From Caenispirillum bisanense (GTDB lineage: Bacteria; Pseudomonadota; Alphaproteobacteria; Rhodospirillales; Rhodospirillaceae): a DNA stretch of 37,836 nucleotides. Positions within the stretch are counted from its first letter, which is position 1, and every line of letters begins with the position of its first letter. The translations under genes were made by a program, and so were the position numbers. The stretch spans positions 1 through 37,836 of the forward strand of contig NZ_OCNJ01000003.1 of the NCBI RefSeq assembly GCF_900230255.1, in the 5' to 3' direction. Positions 8,036 through 16,185 of the stretch are shown piece by piece. The notes under the pieces were generated by a model, which searched no databases, was not told the origin of the DNA, and worked only from the letters and a program-made list of their open reading frames with translations.

Positions 8036-11000
8036 CAAGATCTTCCCTCAGTTGATAGACCCAGTAGCGCTTCACGCGCCATCCCAGGCTCTTGAGTTGG
8101 TGATCGCGCCACAGATCCGAGCTTTTCCGGCGGCCGGACGCGTCGCGATGATAACGATCACCGTCGATCTCTACATCAACTTTCGTGGTACCGCAAATGA
8201 TCGCCAGATCTAGGCGGCGACCTGCAATTGGGAATTGAGGAAGCGTTGCTACGCCACGCTTCATGAGCGCATCGTGCACGATTTCTTCCCACGGGCTCTC
8301 GAACACCGGCGCCCCTTCGGATCGTGCCGACGTCTCACGCTCGGCCGCTGCGACCAGCTTCGTAACATGCGGAATACCACTGCGCCGCGCCTCTTCGAGG
8401 TTGCCGAAGACATGGCAGACGGCGCGAGCCCGGCTGACCGCGACGTTCATCAGGTTCGCGCTTTCTGCGAGGAAGCTCCGGCTGCCCTGCGGCATGCCCG
8501 GGCCGAGGCACAGGCTGAGCAGGATCAGGTCACGGGCATCGCCCTGGAACTGGTGGGCCGTGAAGGCGCCGAGCCGGCTGCGCGCGACGTGCTCGGCCGG
8601 TATCGCCTCGGCGATCAGGTCTGTGATCCGCTTCGCCTGCTCCCGGAATGCCGTGACGATGCCGATGCTGCCCTGGTAGCCTTGATCCACCAGCACGCGA
8701 CGCACGTGTTCGACGATGGCCCGTGCTTCCGCCGGCGAGTGGCAACCGGATGCCGCAGGCGCGATGTCGCCGCCGATACCTGTCCAGTGGATGCCGGGCT
8801 TCTGCCCGTGCGGCGGGTTCAGGTTGGCTTCGTCCGTTACGACCCTTAGCCGGCCGCCGTAGAAGGCGTCATTGAAATAGGCAGCGACGGCTCCGGCGCA
8901 TCGATAGTGGTCGCGAAGCAGATGGCTGGTGATGCCGGGTATCGACGCCACGATGTTGAACAGCGACTGGCTGCGGTAGGAATAGCGCCCAATTCCCTGG
9001 GCGAGCAGGCCGCCCGCCTCGAGGAGGCGCACTTCACGATCCTGCGTGACTTTCGTCACGTGCCGCAGCTGAGCGGGGTCGCCGACGATGATCGCCTGCC
9101 TGGCGCGCGCCAGCAGGGGGAGGGCGGACGCGATGTCGCATTGGCTCGCCTCGTCGATGATGACGTAATCGAAGAGGCCCGCCTGCAGCGGTAGCGCACG
9201 GCCGGCCGAGAGGTTGGTGACGGCCCATAGGGGAAAGTGCTTGAGCAGGATGGGCAGTGCCGCCTCGGTCGCGCGACGGTGCTCGCGCTCGCCGTCGTCG
9301 CCCAGCTTGTCGCCGGCGAAGAGGGACATGGCGCCGGCGAACTCCGCCAGGCCCGGTCGATCGTGATCGTCCAGATCCTCCAGCGCATCGGGAAGTGCCC
9401 GGAACAGGTCCGCGGCCCGGGCGGTCAGTTCCATCCGGCCGCTCACCAGGGCATCGACCAGCGCCTGTCGTTCGCTCTCGGGCATGATCTTCGGCTTGAG
9501 GCGGTCCAGGTCGGCGAGCGCGCCGAGATAGACCGCGAGCTGCCGGAGAACGCCAAGGCGTTCTGCAGGGTTTTCCGCGTGATCGGGCCAGGGGATGCCG
9601 AGGGGGGCCAGCGTCTCCACCGCGGCCTTCGCCTTTCGGGCTGCCAGCCAGCGGGCGAGGGCCGGAAACACACGGGCGAGCCAGCGCGGCGGCTGCGCGG
9701 CCGACAGGTCTTGCAGGACTGCCGGCGCGTCGGGCCGCCGGGCCCACTCCCTCAGCGCTGCATCCAGCCGCGCCTCGCAGTCCTCGACAGCCGCCTCGGC
9801 CTCGGCCACCAGATGACCGAGTTCTTCCTGTCTCGCGAGCTTTTGCTGGATGTCGTAGAGACGGTCTTCCGTTGTTCTCAGTCGGCCGACGGAGCGGATC
9901 AGGGTATCTCGTCTTCCGGTGGCAGAGCCGCGGGCGAACAGAGCATCGCTGGCCCGCCGCAGGTCGAACGCCTGGCCTTCGCCGAAGGGGCGGCTGGCGC
10001 GGGCGAGGATGCTGCGTCCGCCCAACAGCTCGCCGAGGCGCTCCTCGACGGTGTCTATGGCCTTATGGTTCTTCGAGGCGAGCAGAGCGGTGCGACCGCA
10101 CAGGGCGGCGCTTGCCATGACCGCGGCGACCGTTTGCGACTTGCCGGTGCCGGGCGGGCCGGTGACGACGGTGAGCGGCGCGTTCAGTGCGGCCGCTGTC
10201 GCCTCCGTTTGGTCTTCGTTCAGCGGAATGGGCGAAAGGCAGGGAAGGCGCTCCGGCTTCACCGCCGGCGCCATGCCGAACAAGGCCCCCAGGGCCGAGG
10301 CGGTATAATCGCTGTCCGGCCACTGCGCCAGCCGGTCGAGTTCTCGGAGCGTGCGCTTGCTGTAGACGGTGGTCGGTGCGGTGAACAGGGTGAGCACGTT
10401 GAGCAGGCGCGGGGAGTCCGTCTCGACCGGCAGGCTGGTGGCCAGGGCGCTCGGTGCCAGACCGGCGGCGCCGCCGCCCGGCAGGCGTGCGGCGAGGCGC
10501 GTCGTGACGGTCGGCAGGTCGACCGGATCGTCGTCGAGCGGTGCTCCGTCGTCGTCCGGGTCTGCGGCAGTGATGCCGAGCCAACGCAGCACCGACCGGC
10601 GTTCAGCCCCGTCGCGAAACTGCTTTTCCAGCCACTCGGCGTTGACGTCCACCGGCTGAGCCGGTGCGACCACGCGCAGGGTCCCCGCCCCGAGCTCGAA
10701 CCGGCAGCGAAACGTGAAGACCGGCCGCGCGAAGGCCCCGCCGCCTTGCACGCCGGGTAGGATCTGCACCGGGTAGCCGAGGTAGAGGTCGGCGTCGGGG
10801 CCTCGCCGCGAGAGTACGGCCAGGAACTCCGGTGGAACCGAGGCGGCATCGAAGTGGATCTCGACCTGCCGCTGCTCGGTCGGCCACCACTCGCCGGCAG
10901 TGGTGAGGGCGCAGAACTCCTGGTCGATCCGCTCCAGCGGCAAGACCGTGTTCGGACGCTCCTCCGCCCGCAGGCACTCCCGCCAGTAAGGGATCAGCTT

Positions 11001-11453
11001 GCGAAGGAGAGGCAATCCCTGTGGCAGGGAGCCGTGCATCGCCTGCGGTGCCGCGGTCTCGGCGACATCGGTGAGCCGGCCGGTGAAGCCGTGGCAGCGC
11101 ATCGTCGGCACCGGCGGTCCACCTGCCGGCGCCATCTGTGGGCCGCGCTCTGCAGGCCGGTGCACAGATCCCGGCGTTTCGGGGGCGCCTCGACGTGCGT
11201 CGGTGCCTGCCGCCGGCGGCTTGCGGTTCCGGATCGGACCGGTCGTGTTCCACTGCCGGTTCTTGAACGTCACCTTGCCGGCCTGCTGCATGGCGGAGAG
11301 CGTGGTGGTCAGCTGCGAGAGCTCCTGCATCACGCCGCGCCTCGCCAAAGCCGTACGGATCTGATCCGTGCGGAGACCCGTCGGGTGCCCCATCAGGACA
11401 TCGATGACGATGCCGTCGAGCTCACTCTCGGCTGCCGTGCTGCCGGACGTCAT
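7995..11453 (-). CDS. SF1 helicase with winged helix and C-terminal Vsr/DUF559-like nuclease
   Basis: This 1152-residue protein opens with a winged-helix-like region (about 10-70: IVIDVLMGHPTGLRTDQIRT). The UPF1/Dna2-type SF1 helicase core follows, with Walker A VVTGPPGTGKSQT (about 431-443), motif Ia ASKNHKAIDTV, Walker B VIIDEASQCD (about 765), GDPAQLRH, and C-terminal motifs TAHQFQGDARD and NVAVSRAR. The last ~110 residues (FESPWEEIVHDAL, RRLDLAI, KVDVEIDGDRYH, RDHQLKSLGWRV) match the Vsr/DUF559 endonuclease fold. It should translocate on DNA or RNA and cut. It starts at ATG 11453 behind a strong GGGGAGAGGG and is the first gene of the minus operon, upstream of two coiled-coil membrane proteins. 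SF1 helicases accompany coiled-coil McrBC systems in the literature I recall. Confidence 0.87.
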   Translation of the reverse strand: MTSGSTAAESELDGIVIDVLMGHPTGLRTDQIRTALARRGVMQELSQLTTTLSAMQQAGKVTFKNRQWNTTGPIRNRKPPAAGTDARRGAPETPGSVHRPAERGPQMAPAGGPPVPTMRCHGFTGRLTDVAETAAPQAMHGSLPQGLPLLRKLIPYWRECLRAEERPNTVLPLERIDQEFCALTTAGEWWPTEQRQVEIHFDAASVPPEFLAVLSRRGPDADLYLGYPVQILPGVQGGGAFARPVFTFRCRFELGAGTLRVVAPAQPVDVNAEWLEKQFRDGAERRSVLRWLGITAADPDDDGAPLDDDPVDLPTVTTRLAARLPGGGAAGLAPSALATSLPVETDSPRLLNVLTLFTAPTTVYSKRTLRELDRLAQWPDSDYTASALGALFGMAPAVKPERLPCLSPIPLNEDQTEATAAALNAPLTVVTGPPGTGKSQTVAAVMASAALCGRTALLASKNHKAIDTVEERLGELLGGRSILARASRPFGEGQAFDLRRASDALFARGSATGRRDTLIRSVGRLRTTEDRLYDIQQKLARQEELGHLVAEAEAAVEDCEARLDAALREWARRPDAPAVLQDLSAAQPPRWLARVFPALARWLAARKAKAAVETLAPLGIPWPDHAENPAERLGVLRQLAVYLGALADLDRLKPKIMPESERQALVDALVSGRMELTARAADLFRALPDALEDLDDHDRPGLAEFAGAMSLFAGDKLGDDGEREHRRATEAALPILLKHFPLWAVTNLSAGRALPLQAGLFDYVIIDEASQCDIASALPLLARARQAIIVGDPAQLRHVTKVTQDREVRLLEAGGLLAQGIGRYSYRSQSLFNIVASIPGITSHLLRDHYRCAGAVAAYFNDAFYGGRLRVVTDEANLNPPHGQKPGIHWTGIGGDIAPAASGCHSPAEARAIVEHVRRVLVDQGYQGSIGIVTAFREQAKRITDLIAEAIPAEHVARSRLGAFTAHQFQGDARDLILLSLCLGPGMPQGSRSFLAESANLMNVAVSRARAVCHVFGNLEEARRSGIPHVTKLVAAAERETSARSEGAPVFESPWEEIVHDALMKRGVATLPQFPIAGRRLDLAIICGTTKVDVEIDGDRYHRDASGRRKSSDLWRDHQLKSLGWRVKRYWVYQLREDLDGCLDDIIATLRR

Positions 11454-11779
11454 ACACCCTCTCCCCTGGAGCCATGATACACCTTGATCATAATGCGCAG
11501 TGGCGCGTCAACCGATGAGGCCGCTGGTCGACCCGGCCCGAAAATCTAGTCCTTTCGGACGTTCTTTCGAGTTGCTATTGTGCCCTCGGGGAAGTCTTCC
11601 GAGCGAGGGGCGGAGAGAATGCAGGCGTGTTCCGCTGCCAGACAGGCGGTGCATGGAAGAGTCGCCACCACTTCGGGTCGCAGCCGGCGAGACCGCTCGC
11701 CCTCCTTATACTGTTTCATTGCCTCTATCAGCAGGCACGCCGGTTCAGATGGGGCGCGGGTGCCGCGGAGCCGAAAAAC
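11454..11779. promoter_or_regulatory. Divergent control region between the two McrBC-like arms
   Basis: This 326-bp spacer lies between the divergent starts of the helicase gene (minus) and the McrB-like gene (plus), so both operon promoters should be here. It is more AT-rich near 11470-11580 than the flanking genes. I see no unambiguous -35/-10 pair. It contains a short inverted repeat at 11474-11491 close to the helicase start. An open frame extends the plus-strand gene upstream through this region to 11627, but it lacks a good start signal and reads as unrelated sequence. Confidence 0.6.
11474..11491. promoter_or_regulatory. Inverted repeat, candidate operator
   Basis: ATGAT and ATCAT are separated by eight bases (ACACCTTG), 21 bp upstream of the helicase start codon. 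The spacing, one helical turn or so between half-sites, suits a dimeric repressor. The repeat is short and could be chance. Confidence 0.3.
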
Positions 11780-13168
11780 GTGCTGAACCGACAAGTACTG
11801 CCTGCCGCAGAAGACCTTCGGGACCGCATCCGCGCGGCCGCCGATCCGATGTCGCGCAGCCTAGTCGTGCGCGTACGGCCGCCGGCCGGCGGCGTTGCCG
11901 GTTGGCTGGAGCGCTCGGTCGCGGAGGTTTCCGCCCCATGGGACGGAGAGGCGGGGCTGGAGGGGGTGACCCGGCCGTTCCAGGCTCTGCAGGCCGGCGA
12001 CGTCGTCGTCGCGGGCGATGACGGATCGCTGGTTCTGGCGGCAGGCGTCGTCACCGAACCGGCGCAGCTCGTCCGCGAGGGCGCCAACTTCTATCGCGCA
12101 GGCGTGCGATGGTGGACGGAAGGGCTGCCGCGCGTGGTTCGGCCGGATGCGCGCTGGCAACTCTTCGAGGTCTGCGAGCTGTCGCGAACGTTCGTCACCT
12201 CGCTGCTCGTCAAGCCGACGAGCATCGTGCACCAGGAGGTGCCGTTCGATCAGGTCGTGCGAAGCATCAAAAGCGCCGGAATGCGCCTGCCGGAGGAGGT
12301 CGTCCGGCGGTATCACGCCGCCCTGAAGTCGCGCGGCTTCGTGATCCTGGCCGGCATCAGCGGCACCGGCAAGACGTGGCTCGCCGAGCTTTACGCGCGC
12401 GCCGTCGGTGCCCGCCATATCGTGGTTCCCGTGGCGCCGAACTGGACCTCGAACGAGGATCTGCTCGGCTACCTGAACCCGCTCGACGGCGTCTTCCACG
12501 CGACGGCGTTCACCGCCTTTCTGGAGGAGGCCGCCCGGGAGCACCGCGAGGCGCAGGAGGCCGGACATCCGTCGCGGCAGTATCACCTCGTTCTGGATGA
12601 GATGAACCTCGCGCGGGTCGAACACTACTTCGCCAAGTTCCTTTCGACCATGGAACTGCGCAGCCGCAGCGACACCGGCACGGCGGCGGTCGATCTGGCG
12701 CCGGGTCACGTCGCGGTGCTGCCGCCGAACCTCAAGGTCGTCGGCACGGTCAACATCGACGAGACGACGCACGGCTTCGCCGACAAGGTCTACGACCGCG
12801 CCCAGCTTATCGAGCTGGACAGCCCGCGCGAGGCGCTGGAGGCGCATCTCGGGGACGCGCCCCACGCATCCCTTCTCATGCGCGCGTGGGATGCGGTGGC
12901 GGCCGTCGCGCCTTTCGCTTTCCGCGTCGTCGACGACATAACGGGCTACATCGCCGTCTGCACGTCCTTGGGCACGCCTTGGCAGGATGCGCTCGACGAC
13001 CAGGTGCTGCAGAAGATCCTGCCGAAGGTGAAGGGCAACGACGGGCGGGTCGGCGACAGTCTCGCCCGCCTGATCGACGTCTGCGGCGATACGCTGCCGC
13101 GCAGCCGGGCGCGGGCGCAGGCGATGCTGCAGGACTACCGGGATCACGGCTTTGCCTCCTTCTTCTGA
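11780..13168 (+). CDS. McrB-like AAA+ protein with possible EVE-like N-terminal domain
   Basis: This second McrB-type motor is 462 residues from a GTG at 11780, chosen because GGAG precedes it and upstream in-frame sequence looks non-coding. Residues about 65-115 (AGDVVVAGDDGSLVLAAG, then FYRAGVRWW) resemble an EVE/PUA-like beta domain that recognises modified bases in other McrB proteins; this is tentative. The AAA+ domain has Walker A LAGISGTGKTWLAELYA (about 191-207), Walker B LVLDEMNLARVEHYF (about 270) and GTVNIDETTHGFADKV (about 322), again with Glu where McrB has the NTAD aspartate. It has neither coiled coil nor membrane helix, unlike its minus-strand counterpart. Its gene overlaps the next one by 17 bp, and it should power the adjacent DUF2357 nuclease. 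Confidence 0.85.
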   Translation: MLNRQVLPAAEDLRDRIRAAADPMSRSLVVRVRPPAGGVAGWLERSVAEVSAPWDGEAGLEGVTRPFQALQAGDVVVAGDDGSLVLAAGVVTEPAQLVREGANFYRAGVRWWTEGLPRVVRPDARWQLFEVCELSRTFVTSLLVKPTSIVHQEVPFDQVVRSIKSAGMRLPEEVVRRYHAALKSRGFVILAGISGTGKTWLAELYARAVGARHIVVPVAPNWTSNEDLLGYLNPLDGVFHATAFTAFLEEAAREHREAQEAGHPSRQYHLVLDEMNLARVEHYFAKFLSTMELRSRSDTGTAAVDLAPGHVAVLPPNLKVVGTVNIDETTHGFADKVYDRAQLIELDSPREALEAHLGDAPHASLLMRAWDAVAAVAPFAFRVVDDITGYIAVCTSLGTPWQDALDDQVLQKILPKVKGNDGRVGDSLARLIDVCGDTLPRSRARAQAMLQDYRDHGFASFF

Positions 13169-14825
13169 CGCCGCATTCGCGGCCCATCGGTCGCCGACTG
13201 CTGGCGATGCAGGGGACCCAGGGATCGTCTTCGTCGACTCCCTGGGGCGGCGCTCGGACGTGCCGCGGGAGTGGGACCCGGGGCTCCTGGTGCTGGACGA
13301 CGTGCCGGCCGACGACTGGCGCGATGTCGTGGTGCACCTGAACGGGCGCCCGCTGCCGCTGCGGCTGGAGGTCGTCGGCGGCGCCGTGCGGATCGCCGCA
13401 CACTGGGAGCGGGCGTCGTCGGGCGCTTGGCGGCTGGAGGTCCTCCGGAAGGACGGCGCGCCGTGGTCGTCCGTCATCCGCATTCCGCCGGCCAAGCTCG
13501 GCGATGCGGCACTCGCCGCGATGGTCGACGACCTCGAGAGCGGCCTGCCGGCATCGATCGCTGTTGCACTGGACCGGCTGGGTGCCTTTGGTGGCATCGA
13601 CTGGCGGCCGCCGCGGCGGGTGACGCTCGCTCAGGAACTCGAGCATGTGCGCCGGGCACTGGTCGGGGACGGGGGGCGGCGCGGGCTGATCGACGTGCTG
13701 AACGAGGTGGCGCGGGATCCCCACAAGGTGTTGGCAGACGTGCACCCGTGGGTGCGGGCGGAGAAGGCGCGGCGACCGTCTCCCGCCCATCTGCCGCAGG
13801 CCTTCGCCAAGGCCGGCAACCTGACGCGGGACGGGCGGCCCATGAGCGTCGTCGACGGCCGCGTCGAGAGCACCTTCGACGTCTACGAGAACCGCCTGCT
13901 GCGAAGCTTCGCAGACAGTGTCGACGTCCGGCTGCGGCGGCTCCGCCGGTGGCTGCGTCTGGCGCCCGTGGTAGCAGGCGATGTGGAGGCTGAACTGGCA
14001 GCGCTCGCGGCCGCCCTGCGCAAGGCGCGGTGGGCCGCGAGGTTTCTTGACGAGGTCGGCTCGCTGCGGCGTGCACCGACGGACCTGACGATGGTGCTGC
14101 TGCGCAAACCGGCCTATCGCGCTGCTCTCGAAGGGTTCCTGGCATTTCGTCGTTCGGCGGCGATCCGGGCGACGGTGCCGGCTTTGGACGCGCCCATGAG
14201 CGATGTCCCGACCCTCTACGAGGCCTGGGGCACGCTCACCCTCGTCGAGGCGCTGCTGGAGGCGGCGGCGGACGAGGACTTCCGCGTGGTGTCGCAGCGT
14301 CTGTGCAGCGGCGTCGAAGGCGAGCCTGCCGTCGTCCTTCCGCCGGAGGTGCCGGCGGTGCGCCTGGAGCACGTCGACGGGCGGGTCGTCGTCCTGACGC
14401 CGCAGCGGCGCTTCCCGCGCGGGGCCTGCAGCGACCTGCACAGCGTCAGCTTCGAGCAGATCCCCGACGCGACCCTGGAGGTCCGGTGGCCGGGCCGGCG
14501 CGCCCTGTTCCTGTTCGACCCGAAGTACAAGCTTTGGGGTGACGGCAGCGGAACCGCCGGTGACGGCAGACCAAAGAAGGAGGACATCGACAAGATGCAC
14601 GCCTACCGCGACGCCATCCGCGATCGGGACGGCGGGCGGCCGGTGCGCTTCGCGGCGATCCTTTATCCCGGACCGGAAGCCTGGTTCGGGTCCGACGTCG
14701 CCGCCCTTCCGGCGCTGCCCGGGGGCGACGGCTTAAGAAAGCGCCTGCGGGAGCTGTTGCGGGAAATCATCAGTGCAGACGGCGGCTGCTGGTCGGCTCA
14801 TGACGTGAGGGGGGAATGGTCGTGA
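13152..14825 (+). CDS. DUF2357/McrC-like protein with PD-(D/E)XK nuclease
   Basis: This protein of up to 557 residues is the partner of the preceding McrB-like motor. The N-terminal third is beta-rich (VVVHLNGRPLPLRLEVVGGA) and the helical middle contains ESTFDVYENRLLRSF, the DUF2357 signature. The C-terminal nuclease shows FEQIPDATLEV, then LFLFDPKYKLWGD at about 452-464 with the D-x-K pair, and DIDKMHAYRDAI, the usual helix after the core. It therefore appears catalytically intact, in contrast with the minus-strand homologue. The earliest start is a TTG at 13152 overlapping the McrB-like gene; the first residues look poorly conserved, so the true start may be slightly downstream. The following gene begins inside its last ten bases. 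Confidence 0.82.
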   Translation: MPPSSDAAFAAHRSPTAGDAGDPGIVFVDSLGRRSDVPREWDPGLLVLDDVPADDWRDVVVHLNGRPLPLRLEVVGGAVRIAAHWERASSGAWRLEVLRKDGAPWSSVIRIPPAKLGDAALAAMVDDLESGLPASIAVALDRLGAFGGIDWRPPRRVTLAQELEHVRRALVGDGGRRGLIDVLNEVARDPHKVLADVHPWVRAEKARRPSPAHLPQAFAKAGNLTRDGRPMSVVDGRVESTFDVYENRLLRSFADSVDVRLRRLRRWLRLAPVVAGDVEAELAALAAALRKARWAARFLDEVGSLRRAPTDLTMVLLRKPAYRAALEGFLAFRRSAAIRATVPALDAPMSDVPTLYEAWGTLTLVEALLEAAADEDFRVVSQRLCSGVEGEPAVVLPPEVPAVRLEHVDGRVVVLTPQRRFPRGACSDLHSVSFEQIPDATLEVRWPGRRALFLFDPKYKLWGDGSGTAGDGRPKKEDIDKMHAYRDAIRDRDGGRPVRFAAILYPGPEAWFGSDVAALPALPGGDGLRKRLRELLREIISADGGCWSAHDVRGEWS

Positions 14826-15412
14826 CATATTGGACGGAAATCGGTCTGCTGAACGGCCGCTGGCGGGCGGCGGTGCACCTCGACGGGGATCTGCTGGCCG
14901 AGGGGTGGGGGCAGGACGAGGCGGCGGCGCGCGCCGATCTGGAGCGAATCCTGGGACGCAGCGTGGGCGGTGCGGCGGCGCCTGCCGGCCCGGCCGCTCT
15001 CGTTTCCGCCCGGCGCGTCGAGCCCGCCCCCGCGGCCGGTGGTCTTCGGGAGGCGATCATCGCGCTTCTGCAGGAGCATCCGGAGATCGTCCCGCACGAC
15101 CGGTGTTCGCCACAGACCAAGTATATGCATCGCTACCGGACCTTGCGTGGACGCAGCATCGGTCACGAGCACTCCCTCAAGGTCCAGAACCTGTGGGTGG
15201 CTGCTGCCGGACTGCCTGCCGATCTGAACGATGTGCCGTCCCGCTTCTCCGCGGGTGGGCGCGACGGCGACGGCCGGCATTCCAACCTGAAGGCCATGCC
15301 CGACCTTTGCAACGCGGACCTGATTTGCTTCGCACCGCGCGACGGCGCCGAAGCCAGCCGCATCCTCGACGCCGTAGCGGCGCTACCTTCCTCCGACGGG
15401 GAGAGCTTGTGA
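14816..15412 (+). CDS. Small protein of the plus-strand McrBC operon, unknown function
   Basis: This 198-residue protein is not a family I recognise. Residues 1-48 (IGLLNGRWRAAVHLDGD, EAAARADLERILGR) resemble the start of the next gene's product. A short Ala/Pro linker follows, and then a second domain (about 78-198) that begins AIIALLQEHPEIVPHDRC and includes a basic stretch YMHRYRTLRGRSIGHEHS, which could contact nucleic acid. The ATG at 14816 overlaps the DUF2357 stop by 10 bp and has a G-rich ribosome-binding site. Its stop overlaps the next start (TGATG), so it is translationally coupled on both sides. A subunit or adaptor of the McrBC-like complex is the simplest inference. Confidence 0.7.
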   Translation: MVVTYWTEIGLLNGRWRAAVHLDGDLLAEGWGQDEAAARADLERILGRSVGGAAAPAGPAALVSARRVEPAPAAGGLREAIIALLQEHPEIVPHDRCSPQTKYMHRYRTLRGRSIGHEHSLKVQNLWVAAAGLPADLNDVPSRFSAGGRDGDGRHSNLKAMPDLCNADLICFAPRDGAEASRILDAVAALPSSDGESL

Positions 15413-16170
15413 TGACCGGCATCCGGTTCGTCTTGGGTGTCCTGGATGGGACTTGGATGGTCGACGTCTTCACCGGCGACGACCACCTCTTCCAGGAAGT
15501 CGCCGCCACCGAGGAACAGGCCCTCGCAGCTGCCCGTCGACGTCTGGAGGGGCGGGCTCCGGAGCCGGTCCCTGCGCCCCGGCCCGTGCCGCCGCCCCCT
15601 CCGCGTCAGCTTCCGGCGGGCGCGACCGCGAGCCGCGGCATCCAAATTCAGGACCGGGCGGCGCTGCTGCCGGTCCCGGAGGTCTTCTACCTCGAAGAGG
15701 GCGTTGATCGCCGCCGGTGGGACGCGGAAAACAGCGTCGACTCGCCGTCCCGCGGGCACCATCAGGTCGATCCCAGGCGGCCGGTGTCCTGCACCCCGAT
15801 CATGCCGGACGTCCGCCGGGCGGCGACGGAAGGAAACGCCTATCCGCCGTCCTATGCCGCGGCGCCGGATCTGGTCCGGTCGACACCGGCCTATCGGGAT
15901 CTGGTCGAGGTCAGCCACGCCGTCTACCGGCTGCTGGCCGACGAGCGGACGCTCACCATCGGCGCTGCCAAAGCTGCGATGGAGGCAGCCATGGGGCGGC
16001 GGTTCAGCCCGAGGATCCGCGACGCCTGCGTCGCCGACACCCTGCGGGACCTTCGCCTCTATGGTCTGGCGCAGGCTGATCGGGCGGGCCGCTTCACCGC
16101 CAGGACGTGCTTCACGTGGGTCGATCCCGCCACGGTCGCCCTGGTCGACCCGGCCGATCCCGGACGTTGA
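15412..16170 (+). CDS. Small two-domain protein with possible winged helix, unknown function
   Basis: This 252-residue product starts at the ATG overlapping the previous stop. Residues 1-48 (VLGVLDGTWMVDVFTGDD, EEQALAAARRRLEGR) share length, an LxGxW motif and an Ala/Arg helix with the previous protein, suggesting a duplicated module. A Pro-rich linker (about 49-70) follows. Residues about 165-245 (YRDLVEVSHAVYRLLADE, VADTLRDLRLYGLAQ, then FTWVDP) look like a winged-helix fold. No catalytic motif is seen. It sits between the DUF2357 nuclease and the helicase-nuclease fusion, 15 bp ahead of the latter, so it probably acts with them, perhaps in nucleic-acid recognition. Confidence 0.7.
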   Translation: MTGIRFVLGVLDGTWMVDVFTGDDHLFQEVAATEEQALAAARRRLEGRAPEPVPAPRPVPPPPPRQLPAGATASRGIQIQDRAALLPVPEVFYLEEGVDRRRWDAENSVDSPSRGHHQVDPRRPVSCTPIMPDVRRAATEGNAYPPSYAAAPDLVRSTPAYRDLVEVSHAVYRLLADERTLTIGAAKAAMEAAMGRRFSPRIRDACVADTLRDLRLYGLAQADRAGRFTARTCFTWVDPATVALVDPADPGR

Positions 16171-16185
16171 CGAAGGAGCCTGCGC

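Noticed and set aside
11627-11779. Upstream extension of the plus-strand McrB-like protein
   Set aside because: The extra 51 residues look like translated spacer, and GTG 11780 has a better ribosome-binding site.
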